Source of the DNA: Cheilinus undulatus | Taxonomy: Eukaryota > Chordata > Actinopteri > Labriformes > Labridae | Direction: 5' to 3' | Length of the DNA stretch: 64,000 nt | NCBI RefSeq assembly: GCF_018320785.1 | Contig: NC_054878.1 | Span: forward strand, 47,332,061-47,396,060 | Shown here: in pieces, positions 1 to 11,240 of the stretch | Layout: each line of letters opens with the position of its first letter | Numbering within the stretch: position 1 is the stretch's first letter | Translations under genes and position numbers: made by a program | Notes under the pieces: generated by a model | Databases searched by the model: none | What the model was told of the DNA's origin: nothing | Seen by the model: the letters and a program-made list of their open reading frames with translations, nothing else

Positions 1-560
1 GACAGATGTCCGTGCTCTGTGGGAGTTGTGTTCTCACTCTACAGATATGAAGGATTATTGTCGTTGTAAATAAATAACAGAAACAAATAAAACTAAAATA
101 TTTCTCTACAAAAACATTTGTCTCTGCATTGATGCTAAAAGTGCAAACTGCTCTCTGAAAGGCGAGGATGAGAGGCCTCAAGCAGAATAAAGAATCAGAA
201 AGGCTTAAATGTTAACCCCTTAAACCTGCTGTATCATATTTAATACACACTTTTATTAGACCTCTATCTAATCAACATAATCCATGAATCACTCAAAAAT
301 ATTTTAAATACAATCTGATAAATGATTTTAAAAAAACAGTGGATTATCAGTTGCCTAGTGTAACAAATGTGATACAAAAATTATATATGCTAAATTTTAT
401 GTCAATTTTTCTTTTTTGGATTTCGGTAGAAGGTTAAATAAACATGTCAGTTTAAAAAAGTTAGAATTTTCTGGCTATTATTTGAGTTATCAGGCATCAA
501 AAGGTTAAATATGACCAAAAATAATTGGACACCAACAAAAATATAAAGATTTTCTGATGT
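1..560. other. Unassigned AT-rich sequence, possible 3' UTR
   Basis: No coding exon recognised. Two AATAAA-type hexamers within the first 100 bases, on the plus strand, could belong to the 3' end of a gene lying to the left, but nothing coding is visible to support that. Confidence 0.2.
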
Positions 561-634
561 TTAGACATTTTTGTTGCAGCGGTTTCTGCTTTAGTTTAGG
601 TTTCCGCTTTGTGTGTGACAATGATCCAAGCTCC

Positions 635-636
<2 letters not shown>

Positions 637-666
<30 letters not shown>
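637..666. repeat. (GT)n microsatellite
   Basis: About 15 uninterrupted GT dinucleotides. Open frames across it (poly Cys-Val or His-Thr) are artefacts of the repeat. Confidence 0.97.
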
Positions 667-668
<2 letters not shown>

Positions 669-918
669 GTCCTGCTGGGTGGTCGGACTCTGCAAACAAA
701 CACACGTCGAGCCGGTGGCCACAAAGAGCTCCCAGCCTCCACATTTATCCCATTTATTCCCCCTGAACTCTTTCTAATGGGCCGCAGGGATACATGTGAG
801 GCTGCTGGGAGTTGTCATGGTATTCACCGCAGACCGCCCTCTACATTCATGACCACACACGCTGAGCAGCAGTCCATAAATCCCCACACTTTATTTCATC
901 TGCATTCACAGAATAATA

Positions 919-1112
919 CAGCCACAGTTCCAAAAAAGCTGGGTCGCTGTGTAAATGTAAATAAAAACAACGATGAACCCAAATTTGATTCACAATCGAA
1001 CGAAAACATCCAAATGTTGAATCTGAGACATTTTACCATTTCATGACAAATATGAGCTCATTCTAATTTTAAGGCAGCAACACATCTCAAAAATGTTAGG
1101 ACGGGGTGACAA
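919..1112. mobile_element. Tc1/mariner-type transposon terminal fragment
   Basis: The stretch begins with CCACAGTTCCAAAAAAGCTG and ends near AAAAATGTTAGGACGGGGTG. Both are recognisable as end sequence of a very common fish DNA transposon whose ends read 'ccaaaaaagttggga'. No transposase remains. A related but different copy is at 36.8-37.5 kb. Confidence 0.55.
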
Positions 1113-1169
1113 GAAGAAGTCTGAGCTATCCTGTTCAAGAATATTCTAAAATTCCACTTTTTGGGATAA

Positions 1170-1345
1170 TTAAAGAAAAAACGTTTCCATGATATTCTTA
1201 TTTTTGACATTTTACCTCATAATTTTGATTTTATATCATATTTCGATTTATATCTCATAATTCTGACTTTTTCTCTCATAATTTTTCATTTTTCCCTCAC
1301 ATATGACTTATGATTCTTCTTTAATTGCCTAACTTTCACTTTTCT
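1170..1345. repeat. Degenerate TTTTGAC/TCTCATAATT filler repeat
   Basis: Loose tandem repetition of phrases such as TTTGACATTTTACCTCATAA and CTGACTTTTTCTCTCATAAT. It resembles the internal filler of the hAT-like element at 19.5-20.5 kb, so it is probably a fragment of a related element. Confidence 0.45.
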
Positions 1346-1577
1346 CTTTTTTTTAAGTGGCTGAAACGGGCTTCCATAGATTTCTTCACCTGCAAGTTAA
1401 AAATTGATTTAGGCCTTACTGTCTGTTTTAATTGTCAAATATAAATTTGGAGCTCCGTAGTGCACAGAAAACTGGAGTAGATGCTGAAATAATCACGTTT
1501 ATATGAAACGGGATGTGCTGTGAATCAGGAATCGGCTTGAATCGAGTCACCAGCGCCAGAATCAAAACTATTTAGAG

Positions 1578-2120
1578 CAGTGATACTCGATATGTGGCTC
1601 TTTTAAAATGATCGGTGGCTCTTTTATGTCTTTATTCAAAATATTACACCCCAGAAAACCTTCAAACAGAGAAGCTTGGACCTCAGAAATTATCCATTGC
1701 AAGTCCATTGCCCTTATTTGCAATTTTTTTTGCCACTTTGAATCAATTTTTGCCTCTTTTATCCCGTTTTTGCCCTTTTTAAACCCATTTCCCTCTTTTA
1801 TTCTGCTTTTTGCATTTTTCTTCCTTTCTGCCACTTTTTGCCCACTCATTTTTTGCTGTTTTTGCCTCTTTTTTGACCTTTTTTGCCACCTGTAACTTAG
1901 TTTTTTAGCACTCCTCACCCATTTATGTCACTTATTATTCCCATTTTTGTCACTTTTCAATCATTTTTTATTATGTTTTTGCTGTTTTTTGCCCATTCCC
2001 CACATATATGGTGCTTTTTGCCCATTTAAGTCATGTTACACTCATTTTTTGCTGCATTTTTGCCTCTTTTTAACCATTTTTGCACCTGTAACTTAGTTGT
2101 CACTCCTCAGCCATTATTAT
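1578..2120 (+). mobile_element. Diverged hAT-like element, CAGTGATACTC family
   Basis: Starts with CAGTGATACTCGATATGTGG, the left end shared with copies at 13.7 and 41.6 kb. It continues into degenerate 'TTTTTGCCACTTTT' filler. The right end is too eroded to place and no target-site duplication can be read. Hydrophobic open frames here come from the T-rich filler. Confidence 0.6.
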
Positions 2121-2968
2121 GCCAGTATTATGCCACTTATTGTGCAAAACGTCTTTGCTGCAAAAAAAGTTTGAAACCGGCATTTTGACGTTAATTTCAG
2201 GTTAAAAATATTGCACAGTCTGCGATTTGAAAATTGTAGCAGGCCATATTGTTTTTAAAAAAATAATCTAATTAAATAAAAATTAATCTTATATTGGATG
2301 AATTGCCCAGTCCTATTAACCCTTTAACTCCTTTGTTTCTGGACTCTTTTCTTATTTTAACCATAAAAGGCCCAGAAAATGAAAAGGAAAAATTGCTCAT
2401 TTATCCACAACACTTCAAACTTTTTAATCTTTGGCAGTTATTGACATTTTACTGATTTTACTGCTCAGAGTGTTGAAAATGAAGAAACACAAAAAGGGGG
2501 GGGGGGACTTTATGCGAAATTTTTAATGAGAAAAGGTGACATGACCAAAATAACCACATGTTGGCTGTGAAGTACAATTTCTCAGCTTTCAGAAACTGTT
2601 TGAATTTTTTCCGAGAACACAAACAGTCGTGTATTTATGGAAATGCAAAGTGTGCTTCAACAGCGTTTGGTCCATGACGGTTTAGGTTTTAGAGTTAAAA
2701 ACCCAAACAGGAAAACTGTAATCTCAAAACGCCTGTTTACACAGAAAACTGCAGTTTTTATCAAGAAAGATTGGACCGATAAAATCAGGATTAACATGCA
2801 TTATATCTGCTAATTATGGCTGAAAGGTGGATTTCTGAAATATGGATGAAACAAAGGCATTCCTGATTAAACTGATTCAGTCTCAGTTGTTTTAAAAACT
2901 GTAGGAAGTATTAAAAAATAAATAAAAGAACATTTTTACCTCTGTACATTCTCAACCTGATCATGTTC
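2121..2968. other. Intergenic, no gene seen
   Basis: AT-rich. Around 2,200-2,320 the phrases 'attgcacagtctgcgatttg' and 'gaattgcccag' match the interior and end of the TAGGGCTGGGCAATTA-type elements found at 30 kb and 57 kb, so a hAT-like fragment is likely. The rest is unassigned. Confidence 0.35.
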
Positions 2969-4103
2969 TGGGGGCCGGATGGGGAGATGTGAGCGGCCTG
3001 ATGTGGCCCCCGGGCCACCAGTTGATTATCCCTGGATTATTGTATTTAGATTATAGGTCAGTGATCATCAACTGGCGGCCCGGGGGCCACATCAGGCCCC
3101 CCAAAGCTTCCTGTCTGGCCCCTGAAAGATCATTACATTCAGAAAAGGAGGAAAAGAAGATTTTAAGAGTATCCTTTTGCTTTAAATGTCTGCAGCTGTT
3201 AAATCCATCCCAATTAACATTAAAATAGTTTTACAATGACTAACCATTTGATCTGTTTTTACAGAAATTTACTGTCAAAATTAGTCAACATTTAAAAAAT
3301 GGTTAAAGTTGGCAGAAGTGTTGCAAAAATTGGCAGAAAAAAGATGTGAAAAAAGGTTAAAATGTGTCAAAAATGGTAAAGGAGAAAAAAAGGGGCAAAA
3401 GGTATCAAAAATTCTTTACAAATGACAAAAAATAGTGCAAGAAAGTAAAGAAAAGAGGTTAAAAAGTGGCAAAAATTGGAGAAAGTGGCAAAAATTGATA
3501 ATAGTGTGGCATAAAGGGGATAAAACATGCAGAAAAAGTGGTTTAAAAGGGATTAAAATCTTTCAAAAATTGGGTTAATGAGGCAAAAGGGGCAAAAAGT
3601 ATCAACAATGGGTTAAAAGTGGGAAAAATGGTTTTAAAGTTGCAAAAATGGTTGAACAAATGTAATAAAATGGGCAAAAAGTGGCAAAAATAGAAGAAAA
3701 GAGGCACAAAGGGGATAAAACATGCAGGAAACGTGATTTAAAAGGGCTTAAAATCATGCAGAAATTGGGTTAAAGAGGCAAAAATTATCAAAAACGGGTT
3801 AAAAGTGTCAAAATGGGTTAATATTGGTGCTAAATGACAGTTAGGGAGGGCCCATTCTCTGGGATTTTCAGGGGTCCGGCCAATCCTGTAGTCAGGCCTG
3901 CTGCATTCTAGATAATAGGGATAGATCTCACTGGTAATGACTAAAAATGTCCTGTAGTTTAAAGGAAAATACAAATACTACTGCAGTAATATTTCAATCA
4001 GACCAAAATGTTCATTTAATTTTTGTGTATTTGAAAATCCGGCCCCCAGAGTTTCTGTTGGGACTAAATCTGGCCCTTGTGCAGATGGACTTGATGAGCC
4101 CTG
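2969..4103 (+). mobile_element. Family A hAT-like non-autonomous element, copy 1
   Basis: Main body 3,059-4,103, with ends CAGTGATCATCAACTGGCGG and the reverse complement of CAGGGCTCATCAAGTCCATC. GGCCCGGGGGCC-type sequence sits just inside the left end and 'ggcccccagagtttctgttg' just inside the right. The interior is degenerate GGCAAAAATGG filler. Near 3,840-3,880 lies the phrase CCCATTCTCTGGGATTTTCA, the likely progenitor of the 23-bp minisatellites. An extra inverted copy of the left end (2,969-3,034) lies immediately upstream. No clean target-site duplication was found. The hAT assignment rests on end style only. Confidence 0.8.
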
Positions 4104-5647
4104 ATTTAGTATATTAATGTTAGAATTAGTATTTAGTATATCAAAAGTCTTTCTGACATAGTTGCCACAAAAAAAAAGGTGAATAAATAAAATAAATCAA
4201 ATCATAGCAGTTCAGGAGTCTTTTGGGAATTGACCAGAGAAATTAAAAAATAAAAGCAAAAAACAAAATATGTTTAAAAATATAGAAAGATTTGCAGAAA
4301 CAGAGTATGTAGTGATATTTTAATAAATATATATATCAAGTTAAATATTAGAAGGATGCTCAAATCAATGACTGATACACAGGAGAAAAAAGATGATGAT
4401 GAAACTGAAATTGAAACCATGTTCAGCTGTGACCTTTTAAAAATGCTTATTAATCATAAATCTCACATTTTTACTCTGTTATAACCGGTATTATTAAAGC
4501 CTCCAAAGCTACAGAAACACGGTGAAAATCCATCTATAGTTTCCGGTTTTAAAACCTCCTGAATGAAGCCTTTAAAGGCCTGAATCTGTCCCCCTCAGTT
4601 TAATCCTGAGCTCAGACTGCCCCCTGCTGGCGGACTGAAGAACTCTGAAGGCTGCACCGTCTTTAGAGCGTGTTTTCTACTGATGTTTATTTCTCTTTAA
4701 CTCTTAAATACCCATTAACCTCCTCTCACATATCTTCATGTCTTATTAATATCAAATCACCCACCTTTCTACTGTTTAAATCCAGAGTCTGTGAACTGAC
4801 AGCTGAGCGTTCCCTCATCTTCAGTCCATGTGGATAAAACTGTAATTCAGGTTATCTCCAACAGGAGGCGCCATTGTATTAAAGTTTCAGAATTAAGAGT
4901 CATGTGATCATTCAACCAGGGGGCTCCCAAGAGCGAGGAAGTGAATGTTCACAAGCAGTTTTAAAGCAAACTACAGTGAAATCAAGCAGGCTGGGAAGGG
5001 GAATGAGGTGCTGGGAGTAAAAGTCAGGAGTGAACAGAGGCCCGCCTCAGATTCAGTGGTTTATGTTGATGTTTTACACCGGGGGATTCTTATAACGCTG
5101 TTTTAAGCCGTTTCTCAAGTCAGTTCATTAAATGGAATGTAACGTAATGTACTTGAACGCACCACACCACAGTCAAACAGCGTCTCTGCACTGAAAACTA
5201 TTACAGGCATGAGTCCCGGTAAAGTCCTGGTTTCCTGGTGTTTCTGTTTTTAAATGACTCCAAACACAGTTTAGTCTCTTCTTAGCGGGAAGCTGAGCTA
5301 TACAGAGTCTAACGGTTTTAGTACGGACCGGAAGAAAGGACATAAAGAGGATGAACGTTAGCAGGCTCGTCGTCATGCTTGCATGCACACAGACAGCAGA
5401 GAGAAATACGATCACAGGTAAGACACAGTTTAAGTTATTTATCCAGATTAACATGGTTATACAGTAATGACGTGTCTTTATAGAGCTTAGCCTGTTATTT
5501 TTGCGTTTAAAGAAGAAAACGAAGCTTGCATCAAGTCTCTATGTGTAATATCTGACTATAGGAGGGGGTTTCATGTTAATACTGATCATTAAAGAGCTCT
5601 AAGGTAAATGCTTTTCTATAAAACTAGCTGGCTGGTACTGTAATAGG
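4104..5647. other. Unique-looking intergenic sequence
   Basis: Largely non-repetitive. It holds one candidate first exon (5,351-5,417, listed separately) but no continuation exons that I can recognise. Confidence 0.3.
5351..5417 (+). other. Candidate first coding exon, gene unknown
   Basis: An ATG at 5,351 opens 22 codons plus one base and stops at a strong donor (ACAG|GTAAGA). An ETS-like ACCGGAAG lies about 25 bases upstream, as at many housekeeping promoters. The peptide starts MNVSRLVVMLAC, mildly hydrophobic, matching no family I recognise. No downstream exon was found on this strand, so it may be chance or belong to a gene whose remaining exons are hidden. Low certainty. Confidence 0.15.
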
Positions 5648-6666
5648 ATTTAAATATCTGCAGCTCTTAAATCCATCCCAGTTAACATTAAAATACTTTC
5701 AAGTTTAGTTTATTTAACAGGACAGTGTGTGGTGTCATTAATTATTTAAAAATAAATAAATAAATAAAAAAAGATGGCTGCACCAGATTTAGCAGAATGC
5801 TAATTTCCATCTGTAGTCCCATAAAAATAGTTTTACAATGACTAACCATTTTATCTGTTTTTACAGAAATTTACTGTCATAATTAGTTGATATTTAGAAA
5901 ATGGTTAAGGTTGGCGGAAGTGTTGCAAAAATTGGCAGAAAAATAGACGTGAAAAGAGGTTAAAATGTGTCAAAAATGGCAAAGGAGGAAAAAAGGGGCA
6001 AAAGGTATCAAAAATTCTTTACAAATGACAAAAAATAGCGCCAGAAAGTAAAGAAAAGGGGTTAAAAGTGGCAAAAATTGATAATATATTGGCATAAAGG
6101 GGAAAACATGCAGGAAAAAGTGGTATAAAGGGGGTAAAAATCTTTCAAAAATTGGGTTAATGAGGCAGAAAGGGGCAAAAAGTATCAACAATGGGTTAAA
6201 AGTGGGAAAATTGGTTAAAAAGTTGCAAAAATAGAAGAAGAGTGGCAAAATGGATAAAAGAGTGGAACAAAGGGGATAAAACATGCAGGAAATGTGGTTT
6301 AAAAGGGCTTAAAATCATGCAAAAAAATTGGGTTAAAGAGGCAAGAATTATCAAAAAGGGGTTAAAAGTGTCAGAATGGGTTAATATTGGTGCTAAATGA
6401 CAATTAGGGAGGGCCCATTCTCTGTGATTTTCAGGGGTCCGGCCAATCCTGTTGTCAGGCCTGCTGCATTCTAGATAATAGGGATAGATCTCACTGGTAA
6501 TGACTAAAAATGTCCTGTAGTTTAAAGGAAAATACAAATACTACTGCAGTAATATTTCAGTCAGACCAAAATGTTGATTTAATTTTTGTGTATTTGAAAA
6601 TGCGGCCCCCAGAGTTTCTGTTGGGACTAAATCTGGCCCTTGTGCAGATGGACTTGATGACCCCTG
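5648..6666 (+). mobile_element. Family A hAT-like element, copy 2 (5' truncated)
   Basis: Begins inside the element at 'tttaaatatctgcagctctt' and runs to the normal right end 'gatggacttgatgacccctg'. Relative to copy 1 it carries about 130 extra bases (roughly 5,695-5,825, containing 'tttatttaacaggacagtg'), apparently a later insertion of another repeat. Confidence 0.8.
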
Positions 6667-6692
6667 GTGTAGGACAGCAGGTTTATTTCTGA

Positions 6693-7152
6693 CAGCGGTG
6701 GATAAAGTCCTGGACTATTGTACTAAAGTGAAAGTAAATCTACTTTGGATATATTATACATTTAAGTATAAGTAGAATTAGTAATCTGAAAATCTACATG
6801 AATCTATAACCAGGTTGTTTTTATAGAGTAGACTTAACCTAAGGTCAAATACAACGGCTTTGTTAGGATGAAATGTGGAATCATTCTCTCTCTGCTGACA
6901 GCTGCTGTGAAAGTCAAACTTCTGGTCATTTTCTTGTTGGCTGAAAGCTAGAATCTCCTCATTTTGGCTTTTAGTGTTTTTTTTTTATGTAATGCTTTTT
7001 AAAATTTACTGAGGTACAACACTTTTCTCAAAGTATACCTAAGTAAAAGTAAAAGTAGGGATTTTGAAAAGTACTCAAAAAAGTACTAGTACACAAAATG
7101 CTCCTCAATTACAATAACTTGAGTAAATGTAATTAGTTACTTTCCACCCCTG
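6693..7152. mobile_element. hAT-like element, CAGGGGTGGAAAGTAAC type
   Basis: The right end reads AGTTACTTTCCACCCCTG and the left end CAGCGGTGGATAAAGTCC, an imperfect inverted match. Inside are phrases such as 'aagtaaaagtaaaagtaggg' and 'cttgagtaaatgtaattagt', typical of an abundant fish element of this kind. Flanking 8-mers (ATTTCTGA / ATTTTCCA) match only partly. A fragment of the same type is near 38,560-38,670. Confidence 0.65.
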
Positions 7153-8317
7153 ATTTTCCAGTGTTTTGTAAGTTATTACCATTAACACATTAAAAAGATT
7201 GATTTTATTTTTTTTAGTTTGGATGCTGATGAGGCGGGTCTCCAAAAGAATGACTGACAGATAAGAAAAAGAGGAAGAAGTCCATCTCCTTCACAAGCGT
7301 CCACTCCTGCAGACTTCAGGACCTTAAGAGGCTCCAACACAGCCGTCTCCAGACAGTCCAAAAAGAGAGTGGAGACAGGAAACTTTCTTCATCTGCGTGT
7401 AGGAAGGTAAAACCCAAAACATCCCAGTAGAGACAGAGGAATGGAGGACTTCCTGATCTCCCAGAGACAATCACAGTCCTCTCCAGATCCACAACAGTCC
7501 AGCTCACAGCTCAGTTTACTGCATGCATGCCAGTGGGCCCAGAGTCTGGATCTGATAGTCACTACTATTATGTACAGGGATGATCATCAGTGGACTAAAT
7601 AGATAGGTCATACACACCGGTCAAATACATGAGTCTAGTTTAACTCATTTAAAGAATCAACTGGGACAAATCACTTCAGGTTTAACTAAAGAATATAACG
7701 TGATGTTATATGTTGAATTTCTCTCAATATCTATAATGTGGTTTGAAATAAAATGAACAAAATCTCAAGCTCTGTTACCTCATTTTTTCTCCACTGGGGT
7801 TTAGAGTAGTTGTATATGTAAGATTATCTAGCATTGACTGCATCAGTAACAGTGATCGACTGGAGGGCCCCCAGTCAAACTTTGCTTAGGGCCCCAAGTA
7901 AGCTTGGGCTGGCCCTGTACCGAAAAAGGCCTATATAGAAATAAAAACCTCATAATGCATTAAAGAAATGCCCCGAGCCTCTGTAACTGTGAATGAGAAC
8001 TATGATTGAGTATTTTGGAGCAGTTTTGAGGGGAACTGTTCCTTTACGTTAAAGCTGCTGCAGGTCTGACCCAATCTGACCTTAACCTTTAACTTTAACA
8101 CCTTCAAACAGTCGCCCTGTAACAGTACGGTCACTTTCCTTCTGTTGCAGATAGTTCTGGCAGTAATGAGGAGAATGTTTAGGCTCATTTCAACATTAGA
8201 ACCCAGTAATAGTTTGACACACTTCAGAGCTCCAGAATAAGGTAACTGTAAGGTAGGATGCTAGCACCAATGCTACTGATCCAACATGAATGCACTGATA
8301 TCATTTATACATCATAA
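7153..8317. other. Intergenic, no gene seen
   Basis: No exon or recognised repeat beyond short phrases such as 'agggccccaagtaagcttgg'. Short minus-strand open frames at 7.3-7.5 kb and 8.0-8.2 kb show no domain. Confidence 0.3.
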
Positions 8318-9869
8318 CTAGGGAGGCTCCATTCTCTGGGTTTATCAGGGTCCATTCTCTGGGTTTATCAGGGTCCATTCTCTGGGTTTATCAGGGTCCA
8401 TTCTCTGGTTTTATCAGGGTCCATTCTCTGGGTTTATCAGGGTCCATTCTCTGGGTTTATCAGGGTCCATTCTCTGGTTTTATCAGGGTCCATTCTCTGG
8501 TTTTATCAGGGTCCATTCTCTGGTTTTATCAGGGTCCATTCTCTGGGTTTATCAGGCTCCATTCTCTGGGTTTATCAGGCTCCATTCTCTGGGTTTATCA
8601 GGGTCCATTCTCTGGTTTATCAGGGTCCATTCTCTGGTTTATCAGGGTCCATTCTCTGGTTTTATCAGGGTCCATTCTCTGGTTTTATCAGGGTCCATTC
8701 TCTGGTTTTATCAGGGTCCATTTTCTGGTTTTATCAGGGTCCATTCTCTGGTTTTATCAGGGTCCATTCTCTGGTTTTATCAGGGTCCATTCTCTGGTTT
8801 TATCAGGGTCCATTCTCTGGGTTTATGAGGCTCCATTCTCTGGGTTTATCAGGGTCCATTTTCTGGTTTTATCAGGGTCAATTCTCTGGTTTTATCAGGG
8901 TCCATTCTCTGGTTTTATCAGGGTCCATTCTCTGGGTTTATCGGGGTCCATTCTCTGGGTTTATCAGGCTCCATTCTCTGGGTTTATCAGGGTCCATTCT
9001 CTGGGTTTATCAGGCTCCATTCTCTGGGTTTATCAGGCTCCATTCTCTGGGTTTATCAGGGTCCATTCTCTGGGTTTATCAGGGTCAATTCTCTGGTTTT
9101 ATCAGGGTCCATTCTCTGGTTTTATCAGGGTCCATTCTCTGGGTTTATCGGGGTCCATTCTCTGGGTTTATCAGGCTCCATTCTCTGGGTTTATCAGGGT
9201 CCATTCTCTGGGTTTATCAGGGTCCATTCTCTGGTTTTATCAGGGTCCATTCTCTGGTTTTATCAGGGTCCATTCTCTGGTTTTATCAGGGTCCAATCTC
9301 TGGGTTTATCAGGGTCCATTCTCTGGTTTTATCAGGGTCCATTCTCTGGGTTTATCAGGGTCCATTCTCTGGGTTTATCGGGGTCCATTCTCTGGGTTTA
9401 TCAGGGTCCATTTTCTGGTTTTATCAGGGTCAATTCTCTGGTTTTATCAGGGTCCATTCTCTGGGTTTATCGGGGTCCATTCTCTGGGTTTATCAGGGTC
9501 CATTCTCTGGTTTTATCAGGGTCCATTCTCTGGGTTTATCGGGGTCCATTCTCTGGGTTTATCAGGGTCCATTCTCTGGGTTAATCAGGGTCCATTCTCT
9601 GGGTTTATCGGGGTCCATTCTCTGGGTTTATCAGGGTCCATTTTCTGGTTTTATCAGGGTCAATTCTCTGGTTTTATCAGGGTCCATTCTCTGGGTTTAT
9701 CAGGGTCCATTCTCTGGGTTTATCAGGGTCCATTCTCTGGGTTTATCAGGGTCCATTCTCTGGGTTTATCAGGGTCCATTCTCTGGGTTTATCAGGGTCC
9801 ATTCTCTGGGTTAATCAGGGTCCATTCTCTGGGTTTATCGGCGTCCATTCTCTGGGTTAATCAGGGTCC
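8318..9869 (+). repeat. 23-bp minisatellite array 1 (about 67 units)
   Basis: Head-to-tail 23-bp units built on CATTCTCTGGGTTTATCAGG. Common variants are GGTTTT for GGGTTT, CGGGG for CAGGG, and AGGCTCC for AGGGTCC; a few units are 22 bp. The left border (AACTAGGGAGGCTCCATTCT) resembles the sequence flanking the same motif in family A elements. Because 23 is not a multiple of three and no frame of the unit contains a stop, a spurious 329-codon open frame runs through it. Confidence 0.98.
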
Positions 9870-11240
9870 CAGCTGACTGTGTTTAGACTTACTTTCCCAT
9901 TTTTTTTTTTACATTTGTTTGATTTCAGCCTAAACCTCACCAAATAACTATGTTTTTATTTTACATTTGACTAATTTTATGCATATATTTTTTAAACAAT
10001 GGTAAAACATAGTTTGAAATCATCTAATAATATTCTTAGTTTTCAAAGTCATATGGCAGCCCCATTGGCTCCTTCCAAACACTGAGGAGCACTGACCTAT
10101 AGAGCTTGAATTTTGTCAGTTTTAACAGGTGGTGGTGTTTGCAGAAGTGGGTATATTTATTCTTATTTACTCTCATTGGGTATGCTCTATGGGGACTAAA
10201 AATAAGTGGGTATACTCTGTGTACCAGTGCCATTTCTCATAGTAAGCAGCTTTATCATGGACAGAGAGTCTTTGAGCCCTGAGGACTTTCAGCATTAGTT
10301 TATCATGGTGGTGTTGTTTGGATTTTTCTTGACCAAAAACAAAAATACCCCACCAAAAACCAAAGACTAGCACTGCTCTGCCGCTCATTTGTGCTCACTC
10401 ACACTGCAGGATGGTGGAAGATGAAGTCCAGGATCCCAGGAGTCCCCATCCATGGTTATGTCATCTAGTATCTGGAGTTCAGGGAGCCAGTGAGGTCTCA
10501 GACCAGGACCCTTAAAGCCCATGGTCTTGCTCATCCTCTTGGGGCATCTCAACACTCTGCACAAGGGCTCATACCTGAGTCTACTTGGCCTAGAGGACTG
10601 GTGATCCTGTCCCTACCAGGGGATTCCAGACGGGTCCCAGGTAATGGGGAGGTTTTCCTTCTCTGTTTATGGACACTGTTAAAGGAGTTTCTAACATACT
10701 CCATTAAAATCTGATGGATTTAAAGAAGCGCTCTTCTCTCTAATAGAAAAAGGCTCCTCAGCTTTTCCAACATTACGCAGCAGCTGGTCGTCATCACGAG
10801 TCGTCTCACCTCTGACCACGTCTGAGGGTTTCTGACTTAGAGGGATTTTTCTCTCAGATCCTCAGAGGAAGCAGGCTGAGGCATCGTGCTGCTGAATGCA
10901 CGATTAGAGGGGAGATCTGGGAGGGATGGTGGGATCTGGTCTATATTGGTACTTATTTCCGACTACTGTAACAAAGGATTGCCTCACCTTAGTGCACTGA
11001 AGTTGTATTGTAGTGTTTTGGCCTGCAGGTGGCCCCACCACTCTGTCCATCGTGTACCTTTAGAAGGAAACTGCAGTTTCTGTTGGATATGAGTTCATCC
11101 TGCGGTCACATTTCATCTCTTATCAGTGTGAGAGCTGGAATGTATTTAAAAATATGCATAATCAGATAACTGCTATGACTCAGTATTACACCTGTTTCAG
11201 TACTTATCAATTACCCTGCACAGACAAAACGTTTAATTAG
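9870..11240. other. Intergenic, possible retroelement scraps
   Basis: No intact gene. At 10,490-10,660 phrases such as 'cttggggcatctcaacactc' on the minus strand are loosely reminiscent of the 3' region of fish non-LTR retrotransposons, but no reverse transcriptase motif is readable. Remainder unassigned. Confidence 0.25.

Noticed and set aside
557-1046. Open frames across the GT repeat with poly His-Thr or Cys-Val
   Set aside because: Microsatellite artefact followed by transposon end sequence.
3738-3974. Recurrent open frame beginning MYFPLNYRTFLVITSEIY in five family A copies
   Set aside because: Conservation among copies is explained by recent shared ancestry of the element. The C-terminal part runs into filler and varies in length, with no domain. 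A Ka/Ks test over many copies would be needed to revive it.
5173-5454. 93-codon minus-strand frame with a hydrophobic N-terminus resembling a signal peptide
   Set aside because: No conserved motif, no splice context. The overlapping plus-strand first-exon model has better promoter and donor signals.
8825-9814. 329-codon open frame with a repeating FSGFIRVHSLGLSG-like peptide
   Set aside because: It is the 23-bp minisatellite read through: no frame of the unit has a stop, so the frame stays open regardless of selection. No splice, start or domain evidence.
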